From CAVQDV01 sp963711375 (lineage in GTDB: Bacteria; Pseudomonadota; Gammaproteobacteria; Coxiellales; Coxiellaceae): a stretch of DNA of 64,000 bases. Shown here piece after piece: positions 9,373-18,404 of the stretch. Below the pieces are notes generated by a model, which searched no databases, was not told the DNA's origin, and saw only the letters and a list, made by a program, of their open reading frames with translations. Location of the stretch: positions 1,922,001-1,986,000 of the forward strand of contig CAVQDV010000005.1 in the NCBI GenBank assembly GCA_963711375.1, in the 5' to 3' direction. Position numbers and translations under genes: made by a program. How positions within the stretch are numbered: position 1 is the first letter of the stretch; the number at the start of each line of letters is the position of its first letter.

Positions 9373-10584
9373 GTGCGAAAATTAGAATTCATCACCGTAT
9401 TTACCCTCCTTCTAAAGAAGAGTGTAAAATCTTTGCAGCTTATTTTAAATGAATTTACGCTCGAGCGATTTAAGGATTTTTCCATAACGGCGGGTGCCTT
9501 CACAAAAGCAAGAAAAAAGCTGAAGCATACTGCCTATGTAGAGCTGAATGACGATATTATTAATCTTTACTATAAAGACAATGATATTAAACGTTTCAAG
9601 GGTTACCGATTATTGGCATTTGATGCCTCCCAAATTATCTTGCCGTATAGCCAAGAAATTAAAAAGGAATTTGGATCAAGACCGATTGGTAATCAAACGA
9701 ATAAATCCTTTCGTGAATATTCAAGCGCCATGTTTGAAGCTTGTTATGATGTATTGAATCATATGAGTATTCAGTCCGTTCTTGCGCCAAGCTTAACTTA
9801 TGAGCCCGATTTAGCACAGACCATGCTTTCGTGCCTAGAAACGGATGATCTTCTGATATTTGATCGTGGATATGCTTCTTACACGTTTATGGCCAGTTTA
9901 ATCAGCAAAAAAAGGCATTTCATTATCCGATGCCCAAAAAAGTATTTTTCTGCTTCGCAATCGATGTTCTCCCTGGATGCGCCTGAGACGATGAGCGCTG
10001 TTGTCAGTGTATCTAAAACCCAGAGGAAAAAGGTGAGGGGATTCAATCTACCCGAAGCCATTCGAATTAAATTCATTAGAGTGGTTTTATCAACAGGTGA
10101 AGTGGAAGTACTAGCAACATCTTTGCTGAATGATAACGAGTTTACTCCAGAAGATTTCAAATATCTGTACTCATTACGCTGGGGCGTAGAGACATTTTTT
10201 TCAAAACTTAAAGGCCGCCTTGGCCTAGAGAATTTTACTGGGAAAACAGCTGAATCTATTAAGCAAGACTTTTGGTCTACTATTTTTATGAGCAATCTGG
10301 AAACTATCTTGGTTGAAGACATTGAGACCGAGATGAATGAGCAGAAGAACAAGGGGCAGAAAAAAGTGAAAGTGAACAAAGCGGTATCGTTTAATGCCAT
10401 AAAAAAAATGGCATTTGAAATATTCTCCCGCGAAAAAGACAAGGAGGCTATACTTAACAAACTGGTGAAATTGTTTACAATGAATCCAGTGCTGGTCAGG
10501 AATAATCGCCAAGTTGAAAGAGAAAAAATATCACCTATCAAGTCGCTAAACTTCCAAAAGCGGGCGAGGAAACATGTCTTTTAG
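9373..10584 (+). CDS. IS4-family DDE transposase, N-terminus probably frameshifted
   Basis: This catalyses cut-and-paste movement of the surrounding element. The acidic triad is visible: Asp in LLAFDASQI (about residue 84), Asp in LLIFDRGYASY (about 163), and Glu in YSLRWGVETFFSKLK (about 271). The last matches the IS4 Y-x2-R-x3-E-x6-K signature. From the GTG at 9373 the protein has 403 aa, but the same frame stays open upstream to 9281 and encodes a typical family N-terminus (NGKLEDPAYVSKHKS, TAFTR-like). The only ATG with a ribosome-binding site, at 9275, is in another frame and stops after 14 codons. One extra A in the A6 run near 9280 would join them, so this is either a frameshift mutation or slippage. 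Confidence 0.88.
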   Translation: MRKLEFITVFTLLLKKSVKSLQLILNEFTLERFKDFSITAGAFTKARKKLKHTAYVELNDDIINLYYKDNDIKRFKGYRLLAFDASQIILPYSQEIKKEFGSRPIGNQTNKSFREYSSAMFEACYDVLNHMSIQSVLAPSLTYEPDLAQTMLSCLETDDLLIFDRGYASYTFMASLISKKRHFIIRCPKKYFSASQSMFSLDAPETMSAVVSVSKTQRKKVRGFNLPEAIRIKFIRVVLSTGEVEVLATSLLNDNEFTPEDFKYLYSLRWGVETFFSKLKGRLGLENFTGKTAESIKQDFWSTIFMSNLETILVEDIETEMNEQKNKGQKKVKVNKAVSFNAIKKMAFEIFSREKDKEAILNKLVKLFTMNPVLVRNNRQVEREKISPIKSLNFQKRARKHVF

Positions 10585-10650
10585 AGGGAGCTGGGGCTTA
10601 AGTCAATGGCAGTGAGCCTTGCTCCCCCTGGAGACCCCCAACTTTTTGTA

Positions 10651-10682
10651 GCAATTCCCGCTTTAGCAGGAATTGCTGAATT
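10651..10682 (+). repeat. MITE-like repeat, right end
   Basis: A palindrome with AGCAATTCC and GGAATTGCT arms around CGCTTTAGCA. It is the inverted partner of 8860-8889 across the insertion sequence. Confidence 0.5.
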
Positions 10683-10739
10683 GTCATAAGGAAGCTGATA
10701 AACTTGTGGACACGGTCAGTTTGATAAAAGGACTTACAA

Positions 10740-10835
10740 ATGAATCTGTATATTTGGCTACCCGCCATGTTTCTACTCGGCCTTTCTGCAATGGGGATCT
10801 GTTACTTGTTCCTGATTGCTTGCGAGAAAATATGA
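10740..10835 (+). CDS. 31-aa single-helix membrane peptide in front of kdpF
   Basis: A very small gene encoding MNLYIWLPAMFLLG and LSAMGICYLFLIACEKI, which is one hydrophobic helix followed by a charged end. It starts after AAAGGA at 10728-10733, and its stop overlaps the kdpF start as ATGA, so it is translationally coupled to the kdp operon. From memory, similar short peptides precede kdpF in other bacteria. It may be a structural or regulatory small subunit of the Kdp complex; no function is shown. Size and coupling argue that it is real. Confidence 0.65.
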   Translation: MNLYIWLPAMFLLGLSAMGICYLFLIACEKI

Positions 10836-10912
10836 TTTACTTAACGATAGTGGTAACAGCTTTTGTTTTTGTTTATTTAATCGTGACTCTTGTTCGACCG
10901 GAGTGGTTTTAA
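10832..10912 (+). CDS. kdpF: KdpF, small subunit of the K+-transporting ATPase
   Basis: A 26-aa single-span peptide ending LIVTLVRPEWF, the usual KdpF tail (a KdpF in E. coli has 29 aa). KdpF stabilises the KdpABC complex in the inner membrane. It overlaps the upstream small gene by ATGA and ends 2 bp before kdpA. Confidence 0.88.
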   Translation: MIYLTIVVTAFVFVYLIVTLVRPEWF

Positions 10913-10914
10913 AC

Positions 10915-12651
10915 ATGGAATTACTCCAAACCTGCTTGCTACCCTTTGCTCTTTTAGCAAGCGCCACTCTCCTAGCTTTTCCGTTAAGCCGATATTTAGC
11001 TTGGATCATGGATGGTCAATATCGACCCTTTTCAGCGTTTACGTGGTTTGAAAAAAAAATAAATTCCGGCCCACAAAATTGGAAACAATATGTCAGTTCC
11101 CTACTAGTTTTTAACACAAGCTTGTTTATTTTTGGTTTTTTGATTTTAGTGCTGCAGCCTTGGATGCCACTTAATCCGGAAGGAAAAGCGATGTTAGCGC
11201 CAAGCACTATTTTTAATAGTGTCGTCTCATTTATGACGAATACGGATCTCCAACATTATTCTGGCGAACAACAACTTTCCAATTTCAGTCAAATTTTCTT
11301 TGGAATTGCCAATCTTTTTATTTCGGCTGCGATTGGCTTAAGTGCATTAACGGCCATTATTCGCGGTTTAAGAGGTGATGCCTCCCTCGGGAATTTTTTT
11401 CTCGATGTGTGGCGAGTTGTGATTTATTTGTTTATTCCATTTGCCTTTATTTTTGGGCTTATTTTTCTGCAGCAAGGAAGCCCCATGACGTTTCATAGCG
11501 CTTATTCCATTTCTACATTGGAAGGCGGAAAACAAAGCATTGCCGTCGGACCTGTTGCGGCATTTGAAGCCATGAAAATGTTGGGCACGAATGGAGGCGG
11601 ATTTTATGGAATGAATTCAGCGCATCCTTTCGAAAATCCCACGGCCATTTCAAATTTTTTTAATACGCTTGCCATGTTGATTTTTCCCTTTGCTCTTGTT
11701 CTCATGTACGGACGAATGCTTGGATGTAGGCGACATAGCTATGTTATTTTTACGGTTATGCTCATTTTTATGGTATCGACAATTGTATGGACCGTGCATT
11801 TTGATACTTTAAAACCGAATCCAGGATTAACAAGCCATAAGGCAAGAAGTTTTTCCGGATTACCATTATCGATTCCTGCCATCGCCGCTTTGCCTGTAGA
11901 CCAGCACTTGGGAAATTTAGAGGGGAAAGAAATGCGTTTTGGCACCTCTGCTGGTGCTACTTTTGCAGCACTTACTACCGATGTCACCTGTGGTGCTGTT
12001 AATGCAGAAGCGGATAGTTTAAATCCAGTGGCGGGACTGTCTCCCATGGTGGGCATGTGGTTAAACTGTTTTTTTGGGGGAAAAGGCGTTGGGATGATCA
12101 ATATGTTATTGTACATAGTGATCGGAATTTTCTTAGCCGGCATGATGGTAGGACGCACACCAGAATATCTGGGAAAAAAAATTGGTGGGCGTGAAGTAAA
12201 GCTCGCCATTATTGCTTTATTAATTCACCCACTCTTGATTTTACTGCCAACAGGCTTTTTTTCAGCAACGCACTGGGGTCTTAATGCGCTTAGTAATCCC
12301 GGTGCTCATGGATTTTCGCAAATGCTGTATCAATTTTCTTCGGCTTCAGCGAATAATGGTTCAGCTTTCGACGGATTGGGGGTTACTTTAGAAGCCACTG
12401 CCTGGAATATTGCTACCGGTCTAGTGATTGTATTTAGTCGTTTTCTTCCCATCATTGCGCCCATTGCCATGGCAGCATTTCTCGGGGCAAAAAAATCCAC
12501 TCACTTTGGATTAGGCACTTTGCGTTCAGACACATTTACCTTTGGATTACTGTTATTTGGAACCATTTTAATTTTGGGTGGGCTACTTTTTTTACCGGTT
12601 GCAGTGCTTGGTCCTATCGCCGAACATTTGGGGCCCATTCCTTTTGGTTAA
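10915..12651 (+). CDS. kdpA: Potassium-binding and translocating subunit KdpA
   Basis: KdpA forms the selectivity filter and pore of the high-affinity K+ pump. The 578-aa protein is of normal length with about ten helices and the four filter-type segments. Recognisable stretches are TNGGGFYGMNSAHPFENPT, GTSAGATFAALTTDVTCGAV, GLSPMVGMWLNCFFGGKGVG and FSSASANNGSAFDGL. The ATG at 10915 lies directly behind kdpF and gives the expected N-terminus (MELLQTCLLP); the longer frame upstream overlaps kdpF and is rejected. The stop overlaps an ATG (TAATG) at the start of the kdpB leader. Confidence 0.96.
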   Translation: MELLQTCLLPFALLASATLLAFPLSRYLAWIMDGQYRPFSAFTWFEKKINSGPQNWKQYVSSLLVFNTSLFIFGFLILVLQPWMPLNPEGKAMLAPSTIFNSVVSFMTNTDLQHYSGEQQLSNFSQIFFGIANLFISAAIGLSALTAIIRGLRGDASLGNFFLDVWRVVIYLFIPFAFIFGLIFLQQGSPMTFHSAYSISTLEGGKQSIAVGPVAAFEAMKMLGTNGGGFYGMNSAHPFENPTAISNFFNTLAMLIFPFALVLMYGRMLGCRRHSYVIFTVMLIFMVSTIVWTVHFDTLKPNPGLTSHKARSFSGLPLSIPAIAALPVDQHLGNLEGKEMRFGTSAGATFAALTTDVTCGAVNAEADSLNPVAGLSPMVGMWLNCFFGGKGVGMINMLLYIVIGIFLAGMMVGRTPEYLGKKIGGREVKLAIIALLIHPLLILLPTGFFSATHWGLNALSNPGAHGFSQMLYQFSSASANNGSAFDGLGVTLEATAWNIATGLVIVFSRFLPIIAPIAMAAFLGAKKSTHFGLGTLRSDTFTFGLLLFGTILILGGLLFLPVAVLGPIAEHLGPIPFG

Positions 12652-12662
12652 TGGAGATTAGC

Positions 12663-14780
12663 ATGAAAAATAATCATGAAACGGTACCGCGTCGACTTAA
12701 AGCCAGAAGATTATTTGAAAAAGAAACGGTAATTGTGGCATTAAAACGAGCTTTCATTATGTTTCGTCCCGATCTTCAGTGGAAAAATCCCGTGATGTTT
12801 GTGGTAGAGGTGGGTACGGTTCTCACCCTGTTGTATATTTTACGGATGGCTTTGGGATTCGAAACATCTCCTGTTCCTATTACCTATTTTATTGCGCTGG
12901 GAATTTGGTTTTTTTTAACGATTTTATTTGCTAATTTTGCCACGGCTCTTGCTGAGGCGCGAGGTAAAGCACAGGCAGATTCTCTGCGTCGAACGCGTCG
13001 AGATACCACCGCGTATTTTTTAAATGATGAAGGCCATATTGAAGCGGTTTCATCAGCGGTTTTAAAGCGAGGGGATAAAGTGGTGGTTGAAGCAGGGCAA
13101 ACTATTCCCGGTGATGGTGAGATTATCGAGGGAGTTGCCTATATTGATGAATCGGCGATTACCGGGGAATCAGCCCCAGTTATTCGTGAATTTGGTGGAG
13201 ATAGATCAGGGGTAACAGGTGGCACTATCGTACTTTCAGATCGAATCGTGGTGCAAATTACCGGAAGCAAAGGGGATTCTTTTCTTGATCGAATGATCGC
13301 TCTTGTGGAAGGGGCGATTCGCCAACGTACTCCAAATGAAATTGCGCTTTCACTAGTTTTATCGGCTTTTACACTCATTTTTTTGATTGTCGTTATTCCA
13401 CTTTGGCCGATGTCTTATAACGCCGAACTCTATATGATGAGTTTTAAAGGGATAATTGAACCTTTAAAAAGTTTAGGCACGGATATTCCGACTCTTATCG
13501 CACTCTTGGTCTGTTTAATTCCCACCACCATTGGTGCCCTTTTAGCGGCAATTGGAATTGCTGGAATGGATCGTGCATTACAAGCGAATATTATTGCTAC
13601 GAGTGGAAAAGCCGTGGAATTAGCGGGAGATGTTGATGTTGTTTTATTAGATAAAACTGGAACGATCACATTGGGCAACAGAAGAGCGACAAATTTTTTG
13701 CCGATCGGAAAATATTCAGAAATTGAGCTCGGTAAATTTGCGGCACTGGCCTCCATTTCGGATAATACGCCTGAAGGAAAAAGCATTTTAAATTTATTTG
13801 AAAAGCAAAGTAAAAGCATCATGAATTTTCCGGAAAATGTAGTGATTATTCCATTTTCGGCACAATTACGAATGAGTGGAATTGATCTTCCCACCGGACA
13901 GAAAATTCGAAAAGGCGCACCCGATGCCATTGTCAAATTTGCCGAAGAAAATAGATGTTTTATCCCTACTGAACTTCATGCCTTAGTAGATAGTGTTGCA
14001 ACGAAAGGCGCTACACCTTTGGTTGTGGCCGACCAAAATCAGATTTTCGGCGTTATTACATTGGAAGATGTATTAAAGCCACATATGCGAGAACGTTTTG
14101 CACGCCTAAGAAGGATGGGGCTGCGAACCGTTATGATTACCGGCGATAATCCTCGAACCGCGGCGGCAATCGCCGCACAAGCGGGTGTGGATGATTATTT
14201 GGCGGAAGCAACACCAGAGGTGAAATTAGCCTATATTCGTAAAGAACAGGCCGAAGGAAAAATTGTCGCCATGATGGGAGATGGCACCAATGATGCCCCG
14301 GCTCTTGCACAAGCGGATGTGGCTTTGGCAATGAATGCGGGAACAGATGCCGCAAAAGAAGCCGCCAATATGGTGGATTTAGACAGCGATCCTACGAAAT
14401 TAATTGAAGTGGTGGAAATTGGTAAGCAGCTTTTAATTACACGGGGTTCATTAACAACGTTTTCAATTGCGAATGATGTTGCGAAATATTTTGCGATTAT
14501 TCCCGCGCTTTTTGCAGGTACTTTGCCTTGGTTAAAGGCGATTGATATTATGAAATTGCATTCGCCTACTTCGGCTATTTTGTCAGCCGTTATTTTTAAT
14601 GCACTTATTATTCCAGCTTTAATTCCGGTAGCGTTAAAGGGGGTGCGTTATCAGGCACTCGGTGCGGATGCATTATTGCGCCGAAATTTGTTCATTTGGG
14701 GATTAGGGGGAATAATTCTGCCTTTTATTGGAATAAAATTTATTGACATGGTTATGGTGGGTTTTGGTTTTGTAAATTGA
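12663..14780 (+). CDS. kdpB: Catalytic ATPase subunit KdpB
   Basis: KdpB is the P-type (IA) ATPase that powers KdpA. In the 705-aa protein one sees the actuator motif AITGESAP, the phosphorylated Asp in LLDKTGTITLGNRRA, the hinge GDGTNDAPALAQADVALAM and the C-terminal FSIANDVAKYFAIIPALF. An ATG at 12651 overlaps the kdpA stop, but GGAGA at 12653-12657 is placed to serve the ATG at 12663, so the shorter form is preferred. The next start, kdpC, is 39 bp downstream of the stop. Confidence 0.96.
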   Translation: MKNNHETVPRRLKARRLFEKETVIVALKRAFIMFRPDLQWKNPVMFVVEVGTVLTLLYILRMALGFETSPVPITYFIALGIWFFLTILFANFATALAEARGKAQADSLRRTRRDTTAYFLNDEGHIEAVSSAVLKRGDKVVVEAGQTIPGDGEIIEGVAYIDESAITGESAPVIREFGGDRSGVTGGTIVLSDRIVVQITGSKGDSFLDRMIALVEGAIRQRTPNEIALSLVLSAFTLIFLIVVIPLWPMSYNAELYMMSFKGIIEPLKSLGTDIPTLIALLVCLIPTTIGALLAAIGIAGMDRALQANIIATSGKAVELAGDVDVVLLDKTGTITLGNRRATNFLPIGKYSEIELGKFAALASISDNTPEGKSILNLFEKQSKSIMNFPENVVIIPFSAQLRMSGIDLPTGQKIRKGAPDAIVKFAEENRCFIPTELHALVDSVATKGATPLVVADQNQIFGVITLEDVLKPHMRERFARLRRMGLRTVMITGDNPRTAAAIAAQAGVDDYLAEATPEVKLAYIRKEQAEGKIVAMMGDGTNDAPALAQADVALAMNAGTDAAKEAANMVDLDSDPTKLIEVVEIGKQLLITRGSLTTFSIANDVAKYFAIIPALFAGTLPWLKAIDIMKLHSPTSAILSAVIFNALIIPALIPVALKGVRYQALGADALLRRNLFIWGLGGIILPFIGIKFIDMVMVGFGFVN

Positions 14781-14819
14781 AGCCGCTTAGCGGGAAAGGT
14801 AAGGGTGAGGGGTATTATT

Positions 14820-15734
14820 ATGCTAAATTATTTTTCAAAAAGCATTTTTTTATTACTAATGCTGGTAGTAATTACCTGCATTATTTATCCCGTTTCATTA
14901 TGGATAATTGGCCAAACCATCTTCCCCTTCCAAGCCAATGGAAGTCTCCTAAATGGCCCGGACGGAAAACCAGTAGGATCAAAGCTCATTGCGCAGTCTT
15001 TTACGAAGCCAGAATATTTTCAACCTAGACCTTCTGCAGCGGCCTATGATGCTTCTGCTTCCAGCTCATCTTCTCTTGCGGCTTCGAATTATGCCTTACG
15101 CGACAGGGTAGCGCGAACCCTTGGACCTATCGTGAAATATCAAAATGGAAATCGAGTTGCACCCGATGTCGAAAAATGGTTTGAGCAAGACCAATTTCAG
15201 GGTGCGCCACACATTGTATCGCAGTGGGCAACGAGACATCCTGCGCTTGCAGAAGAATGGCTCAAGTCAGATCCTGCTCATAGCGCCTATGTGAAAAATT
15301 GGGTTAAAGCGCACGAATCCTTAATTCCTAAAAATCAAACACCCGCTGAGGTAGCCATATTATTTTTTCAGAATTTTTCAAAGGAAAATCCGGGTAAATT
15401 TCCAACGCCCTCGGATATCCCTTCGATTTTTTTTGATATGTGGCGTCAAGACCACCCTCATGCTTTGCTGCAAAATATTCCGGGTGATTTTGTCACGACA
15501 TCGGCTTCTGGTCTTGATCCCCATATCACGCTGCAAAATGCAGAATATCAGCTGGATCGAGTTGCCAATAAATGGGCTGAGGATTTAAAACGAAATCCAG
15601 CCGAAATAAAAACCGAGATCCAGAAAATAATTTATAATAATGCTCGAGCGCCTCTTCATGGTCTTGTTGGTGAGAAGCTCGTGAATGTGCTGGAAATAAA
15701 CCTAATTCTTCGAAATCGATATGGAGCACCTTAA
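14820..15734 (+). CDS. kdpC: KdpC with a large internal insertion
   Basis: KdpC is the single-span chaperone-like subunit of the Kdp pump. The N-terminal helix and the LIAQSFTKPEYFQPRPSAAA segment are normal, as is the C-terminal SGLDPHITLQNAEYQLDRVA block. Between them, about residues 95-220, lies an extra segment with repeated Trp-rich helices (VEKWFEQDQF, SQWATRHP, EEWLKSDPAH, KNWVKAHES). This makes the protein 304 aa against about 190 in E. coli. Longer KdpC forms occur in some other phyla. The ATG at 14820 follows GGTGAGG; a GTG at 14805 is less likely. Its end overlaps kdpD. Confidence 0.92.
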   Translation: MLNYFSKSIFLLLMLVVITCIIYPVSLWIIGQTIFPFQANGSLLNGPDGKPVGSKLIAQSFTKPEYFQPRPSAAAYDASASSSSSLAASNYALRDRVARTLGPIVKYQNGNRVAPDVEKWFEQDQFQGAPHIVSQWATRHPALAEEWLKSDPAHSAYVKNWVKAHESLIPKNQTPAEVAILFFQNFSKENPGKFPTPSDIPSIFFDMWRQDHPHALLQNIPGDFVTTSASGLDPHITLQNAEYQLDRVANKWAEDLKRNPAEIKTEIQKIIYNNARAPLHGLVGEKLVNVLEINLILRNRYGAP

Positions 15735-18381
15735 TTTTATGGAAGCAGAACGTCCAAAACCCGAAGCATTATTGCAAAGGCTAAAAGAAGAAGAGCGTCA
15801 AGAAAAAGGCGGTAAACTGAAAATATATCTTGGTGCTGCCCCTGGAGTTGGCAAAACCTATACCATGCTTCAAGATGCTATTACTCAACGTATTCAGGGA
15901 AAAGATATCGTCGTGGGAATTGCTGAATCTCATGGTCGAGAGGAAATTGAGAATTTCTTAAAAAATTTGGAAAAAGTACCACGGCAAAAAATCGAATATC
16001 ACGGCCAACAACTATCGGAGTTTGATCTTGATGCGGCATTAAGACGAAAACCAAAAATTATTTTAGTCGATGAAATGGCACATACCAATGCACCCGGTGC
16101 GCTTCATAATAAACGATGGCAGGACATTAAAGAATTATTGGACCGTGGTATTGATGTTTATACCACGCTCAATGTGCAGCATATTGAAAGCCTCAATAAT
16201 GATGTGGCGGCCATTATAAATGCCCCGATAAAAGAAACAGTCCCGGATGCGATGTTGGCCTTGGCTGATACTATTGAATTGGTGGATTTACCCCCTGAAG
16301 ATTTGCTCAAGCGTTTACAAGAAGGAAAAGTGTATTGCTTTGAGCAAGCTGAATTAGCTAAAAAACATTTCTTTCGAAAGGGAAACTTAATTGCCTTACG
16401 AGAATTAGCGTTGCGGACCACGGCAACTTTTGTGGGTACTCAAACGCTCCTTTATCGTCAAGGTGAAAATATTCAGCAAATTTGGCGAACAAAAGAAAAA
16501 ATACTCGTGTGCGTGGGTACTGGGGCAGAATCGCTAAATGTTATTCGAGCCGCTTGTCGCACGGCCAATAGCTTAAAGGTCCAATGGATGGCGGCTTTTG
16601 TGGACACTCCAAAACTTCAAGCGTCAGAGATTATGCGCAATCGAGCCATTCAGAATTTACGTGTGGCAGAGCAATTGGGCGCAGAAATTCACGTATTAAA
16701 TGGATTTGATATCGTGAAAGAAATTTTAAATTTCGCGCATGAGCAAAATATCACTCAAATTATGATTTGGAAGCATATTCGTCCGCGGTGGAAGAATTTT
16801 TTGCGTCGCAATTTAACCGACGAACTCGTGCGTAATTCTGGAGAAATTGATGTTTATATCATGACCGGGGTGGCAGACAAATCTAAACCACCAAAACCGG
16901 TCAAAGCCAAAAAGAAGGCGCCTTGGCGCACGTATATGATATCCATCATTATTGTTGCACTTGCCACCTTAGTCAATATTTTGCTAGCCCCTTATTTAGT
17001 TGCGGCTAATTTAATTATGGTTTATTTATTAGGCGTGATAGCAGTTGCTCTCTATGGACGAACGGGACCCGCGAATTTGGCCTCTTTATTAAGCGTGTTG
17101 GCCTATGATTTTTTCTTTATTCCCCCATTTTACAGTTTTGTGGTTGCTGATGTTCAATATTTTTTTACGCTTCTGGTCATGTTAGGCGTTACACAGGTTA
17201 TCAGTTATTTGACAATTCTGACACGACGTCAAGCCGAAGCGGCAAGATTCACAGAGCATCAGACTTCTGCTTTATATAAATTAAGTCGACGTTTAGCCAA
17301 CACGCGTGGAATTGAAAATTTGTTGAAAACTGGGACTCATTATTTGCAAGAAATTTTTGATAGCGTGGTTGTGGCCCTTATTCCTAAAAATAATCAGCTT
17401 GAAATGAGGCCAAGAAATAAAAAAAATCCCGTTCTTGATGAAAAAGAAATGAGTGTGGCTAAGTGGTCTTATGAGCTCGGTCAAATGGCAGGCTTAGGTA
17501 CTGACACACTTCCTTTTTCTAACGCGATTTATATTCCCTTACTCGCTACGCAGGGTCCTGTTGGTGTCATCAGAGTGCAGCCTAGAACGAAACAGCTATT
17601 TACACCGGAACAAATGCGCCTTTTAGAGGCTTGTTCGAATCAAATTGCACTGGCACTAGAGGTTGATCGATTGCAAGAACAAACGCGACAAACGGAATTT
17701 GAGGCGGAATCCAATCGCGCGAGAAAAGCGATATTCCAATCCGTTTCTCAGGATCTACGCGCGCCGTTGGTTTCTATTATGACTTCTGTCCATGCCCAAG
17801 TTGAAATGAAAAATATCGATCCTGAAATAAATGCAAAATTGGCGAAAAAAATATATTCCGAATCAGAAGAGCTCAACCGCATGATCAATAATCTTTCCCG
17901 AATAGCAAATTTGGAATCGGAATCTCTGAATTTGAGCAGAGAAACTTACCCTATCAAAGAGACTATTTTAATGGCCATAAACGCCCTTCATAAAAAATTG
18001 GGTAAACGAGAAATTAATATAATTATTGCTTCGGATTTTATTAATTTACAATTTGATCCCTCCTTAATTCAAGAGGTCATTCTTAATCTCATCGATAATG
18101 CGCTTAAGTTCACACCTCGTGAAACACCCATCGATATATCTGTAACTCAAGAGGGAGATTCTGTTTTAATCAGTATTGAGGATCGTGGTCCAGGGATTGT
18201 TCCCGATGAAATCGAAAAATTATTTGAGCAATTTTATCGGGGACGTATGATAAAAACAAAGCATGGTTTTGGGCTCGGCTTGGCAATCTGTCACTATATA
18301 ATCAAAGCCCATAGTGGTAAAATTTGGGCAGAGAATCGGGAAGGCGGCGGGGCCTCCTTTCGATTTACCTTGCCTTTGTAA
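15721..18381 (+). CDS. kdpD: KdpD sensor protein lacking the phosphoacceptor histidine
   Basis: KdpD senses K+ and ionic state and normally phosphorylates KdpE. Domains in order: the KdpD N-terminal ATP-binding domain (GAAPGVGKTYTML, LVDEMAHTN), a universal-stress-like domain (about 250-370), four membrane helices (about 395-500), a GAF-like domain (about 520-645), a HisKA region and a complete HATPase domain (NLIDNALKFTPRE, EDRGPGIVPDE, FGLGLAI). In the H-box the usual SHDLRTPL reads SQDLRAPL: the codon at 17749-17751 is CAG, so the phosphoacceptor His is Gln. No kdpE follows. The 15721 ATG overlaps kdpC by 14 bp; an ATG at 15739 with GGAG upstream is an alternative start. Confidence 0.93.
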   Translation: MEHLNFMEAERPKPEALLQRLKEEERQEKGGKLKIYLGAAPGVGKTYTMLQDAITQRIQGKDIVVGIAESHGREEIENFLKNLEKVPRQKIEYHGQQLSEFDLDAALRRKPKIILVDEMAHTNAPGALHNKRWQDIKELLDRGIDVYTTLNVQHIESLNNDVAAIINAPIKETVPDAMLALADTIELVDLPPEDLLKRLQEGKVYCFEQAELAKKHFFRKGNLIALRELALRTTATFVGTQTLLYRQGENIQQIWRTKEKILVCVGTGAESLNVIRAACRTANSLKVQWMAAFVDTPKLQASEIMRNRAIQNLRVAEQLGAEIHVLNGFDIVKEILNFAHEQNITQIMIWKHIRPRWKNFLRRNLTDELVRNSGEIDVYIMTGVADKSKPPKPVKAKKKAPWRTYMISIIIVALATLVNILLAPYLVAANLIMVYLLGVIAVALYGRTGPANLASLLSVLAYDFFFIPPFYSFVVADVQYFFTLLVMLGVTQVISYLTILTRRQAEAARFTEHQTSALYKLSRRLANTRGIENLLKTGTHYLQEIFDSVVVALIPKNNQLEMRPRNKKNPVLDEKEMSVAKWSYELGQMAGLGTDTLPFSNAIYIPLLATQGPVGVIRVQPRTKQLFTPEQMRLLEACSNQIALALEVDRLQEQTRQTEFEAESNRARKAIFQSVSQDLRAPLVSIMTSVHAQVEMKNIDPEINAKLAKKIYSESEELNRMINNLSRIANLESESLNLSRETYPIKETILMAINALHKKLGKREINIIIASDFINLQFDPSLIQEVILNLIDNALKFTPRETPIDISVTQEGDSVLISIEDRGPGIVPDEIEKLFEQFYRGRMIKTKHGFGLGLAICHYIIKAHSGKIWAENREGGGASFRFTLPL

Positions 18382-18404
18382 TACGATTTAATGATGGAAA
18401 AACT

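Larger units (their letters stand above)
8951..10614 (+). mobile_element. Complete IS4-family insertion sequence
   Basis: The element is bounded by a perfect 19-bp inverted repeat: CACTGCCATTGACTTAAGC at 8951-8969 and its reverse complement at 10596-10614. A 10-bp direct repeat, AGCCTTGCTC, flanks it at 8941-8950 and 10615-10624; two further bases could belong to either repeat or end. A duplication of 10-12 bp fits IS4-type transposition. The element is about 1.66 kb with one transposase gene preceded by a roughly 400-bp leader. The intact ends and duplication suggest a fairly recent insertion. It lies between kup and kdp and could have separated the kdp genes from their original promoter. 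Confidence 0.93.

Noticed and set aside
9879..10541. 220-codon frame on the minus strand of the transposase
   Set aside because: Antisense to the well-supported DDE transposase and without motifs.
10673..10912. 79-codon frame covering kdpF
   Set aside because: Only the last 26 codons resemble KdpF. The upstream part overlaps the coupled 31-aa gene in another frame and has no good start.
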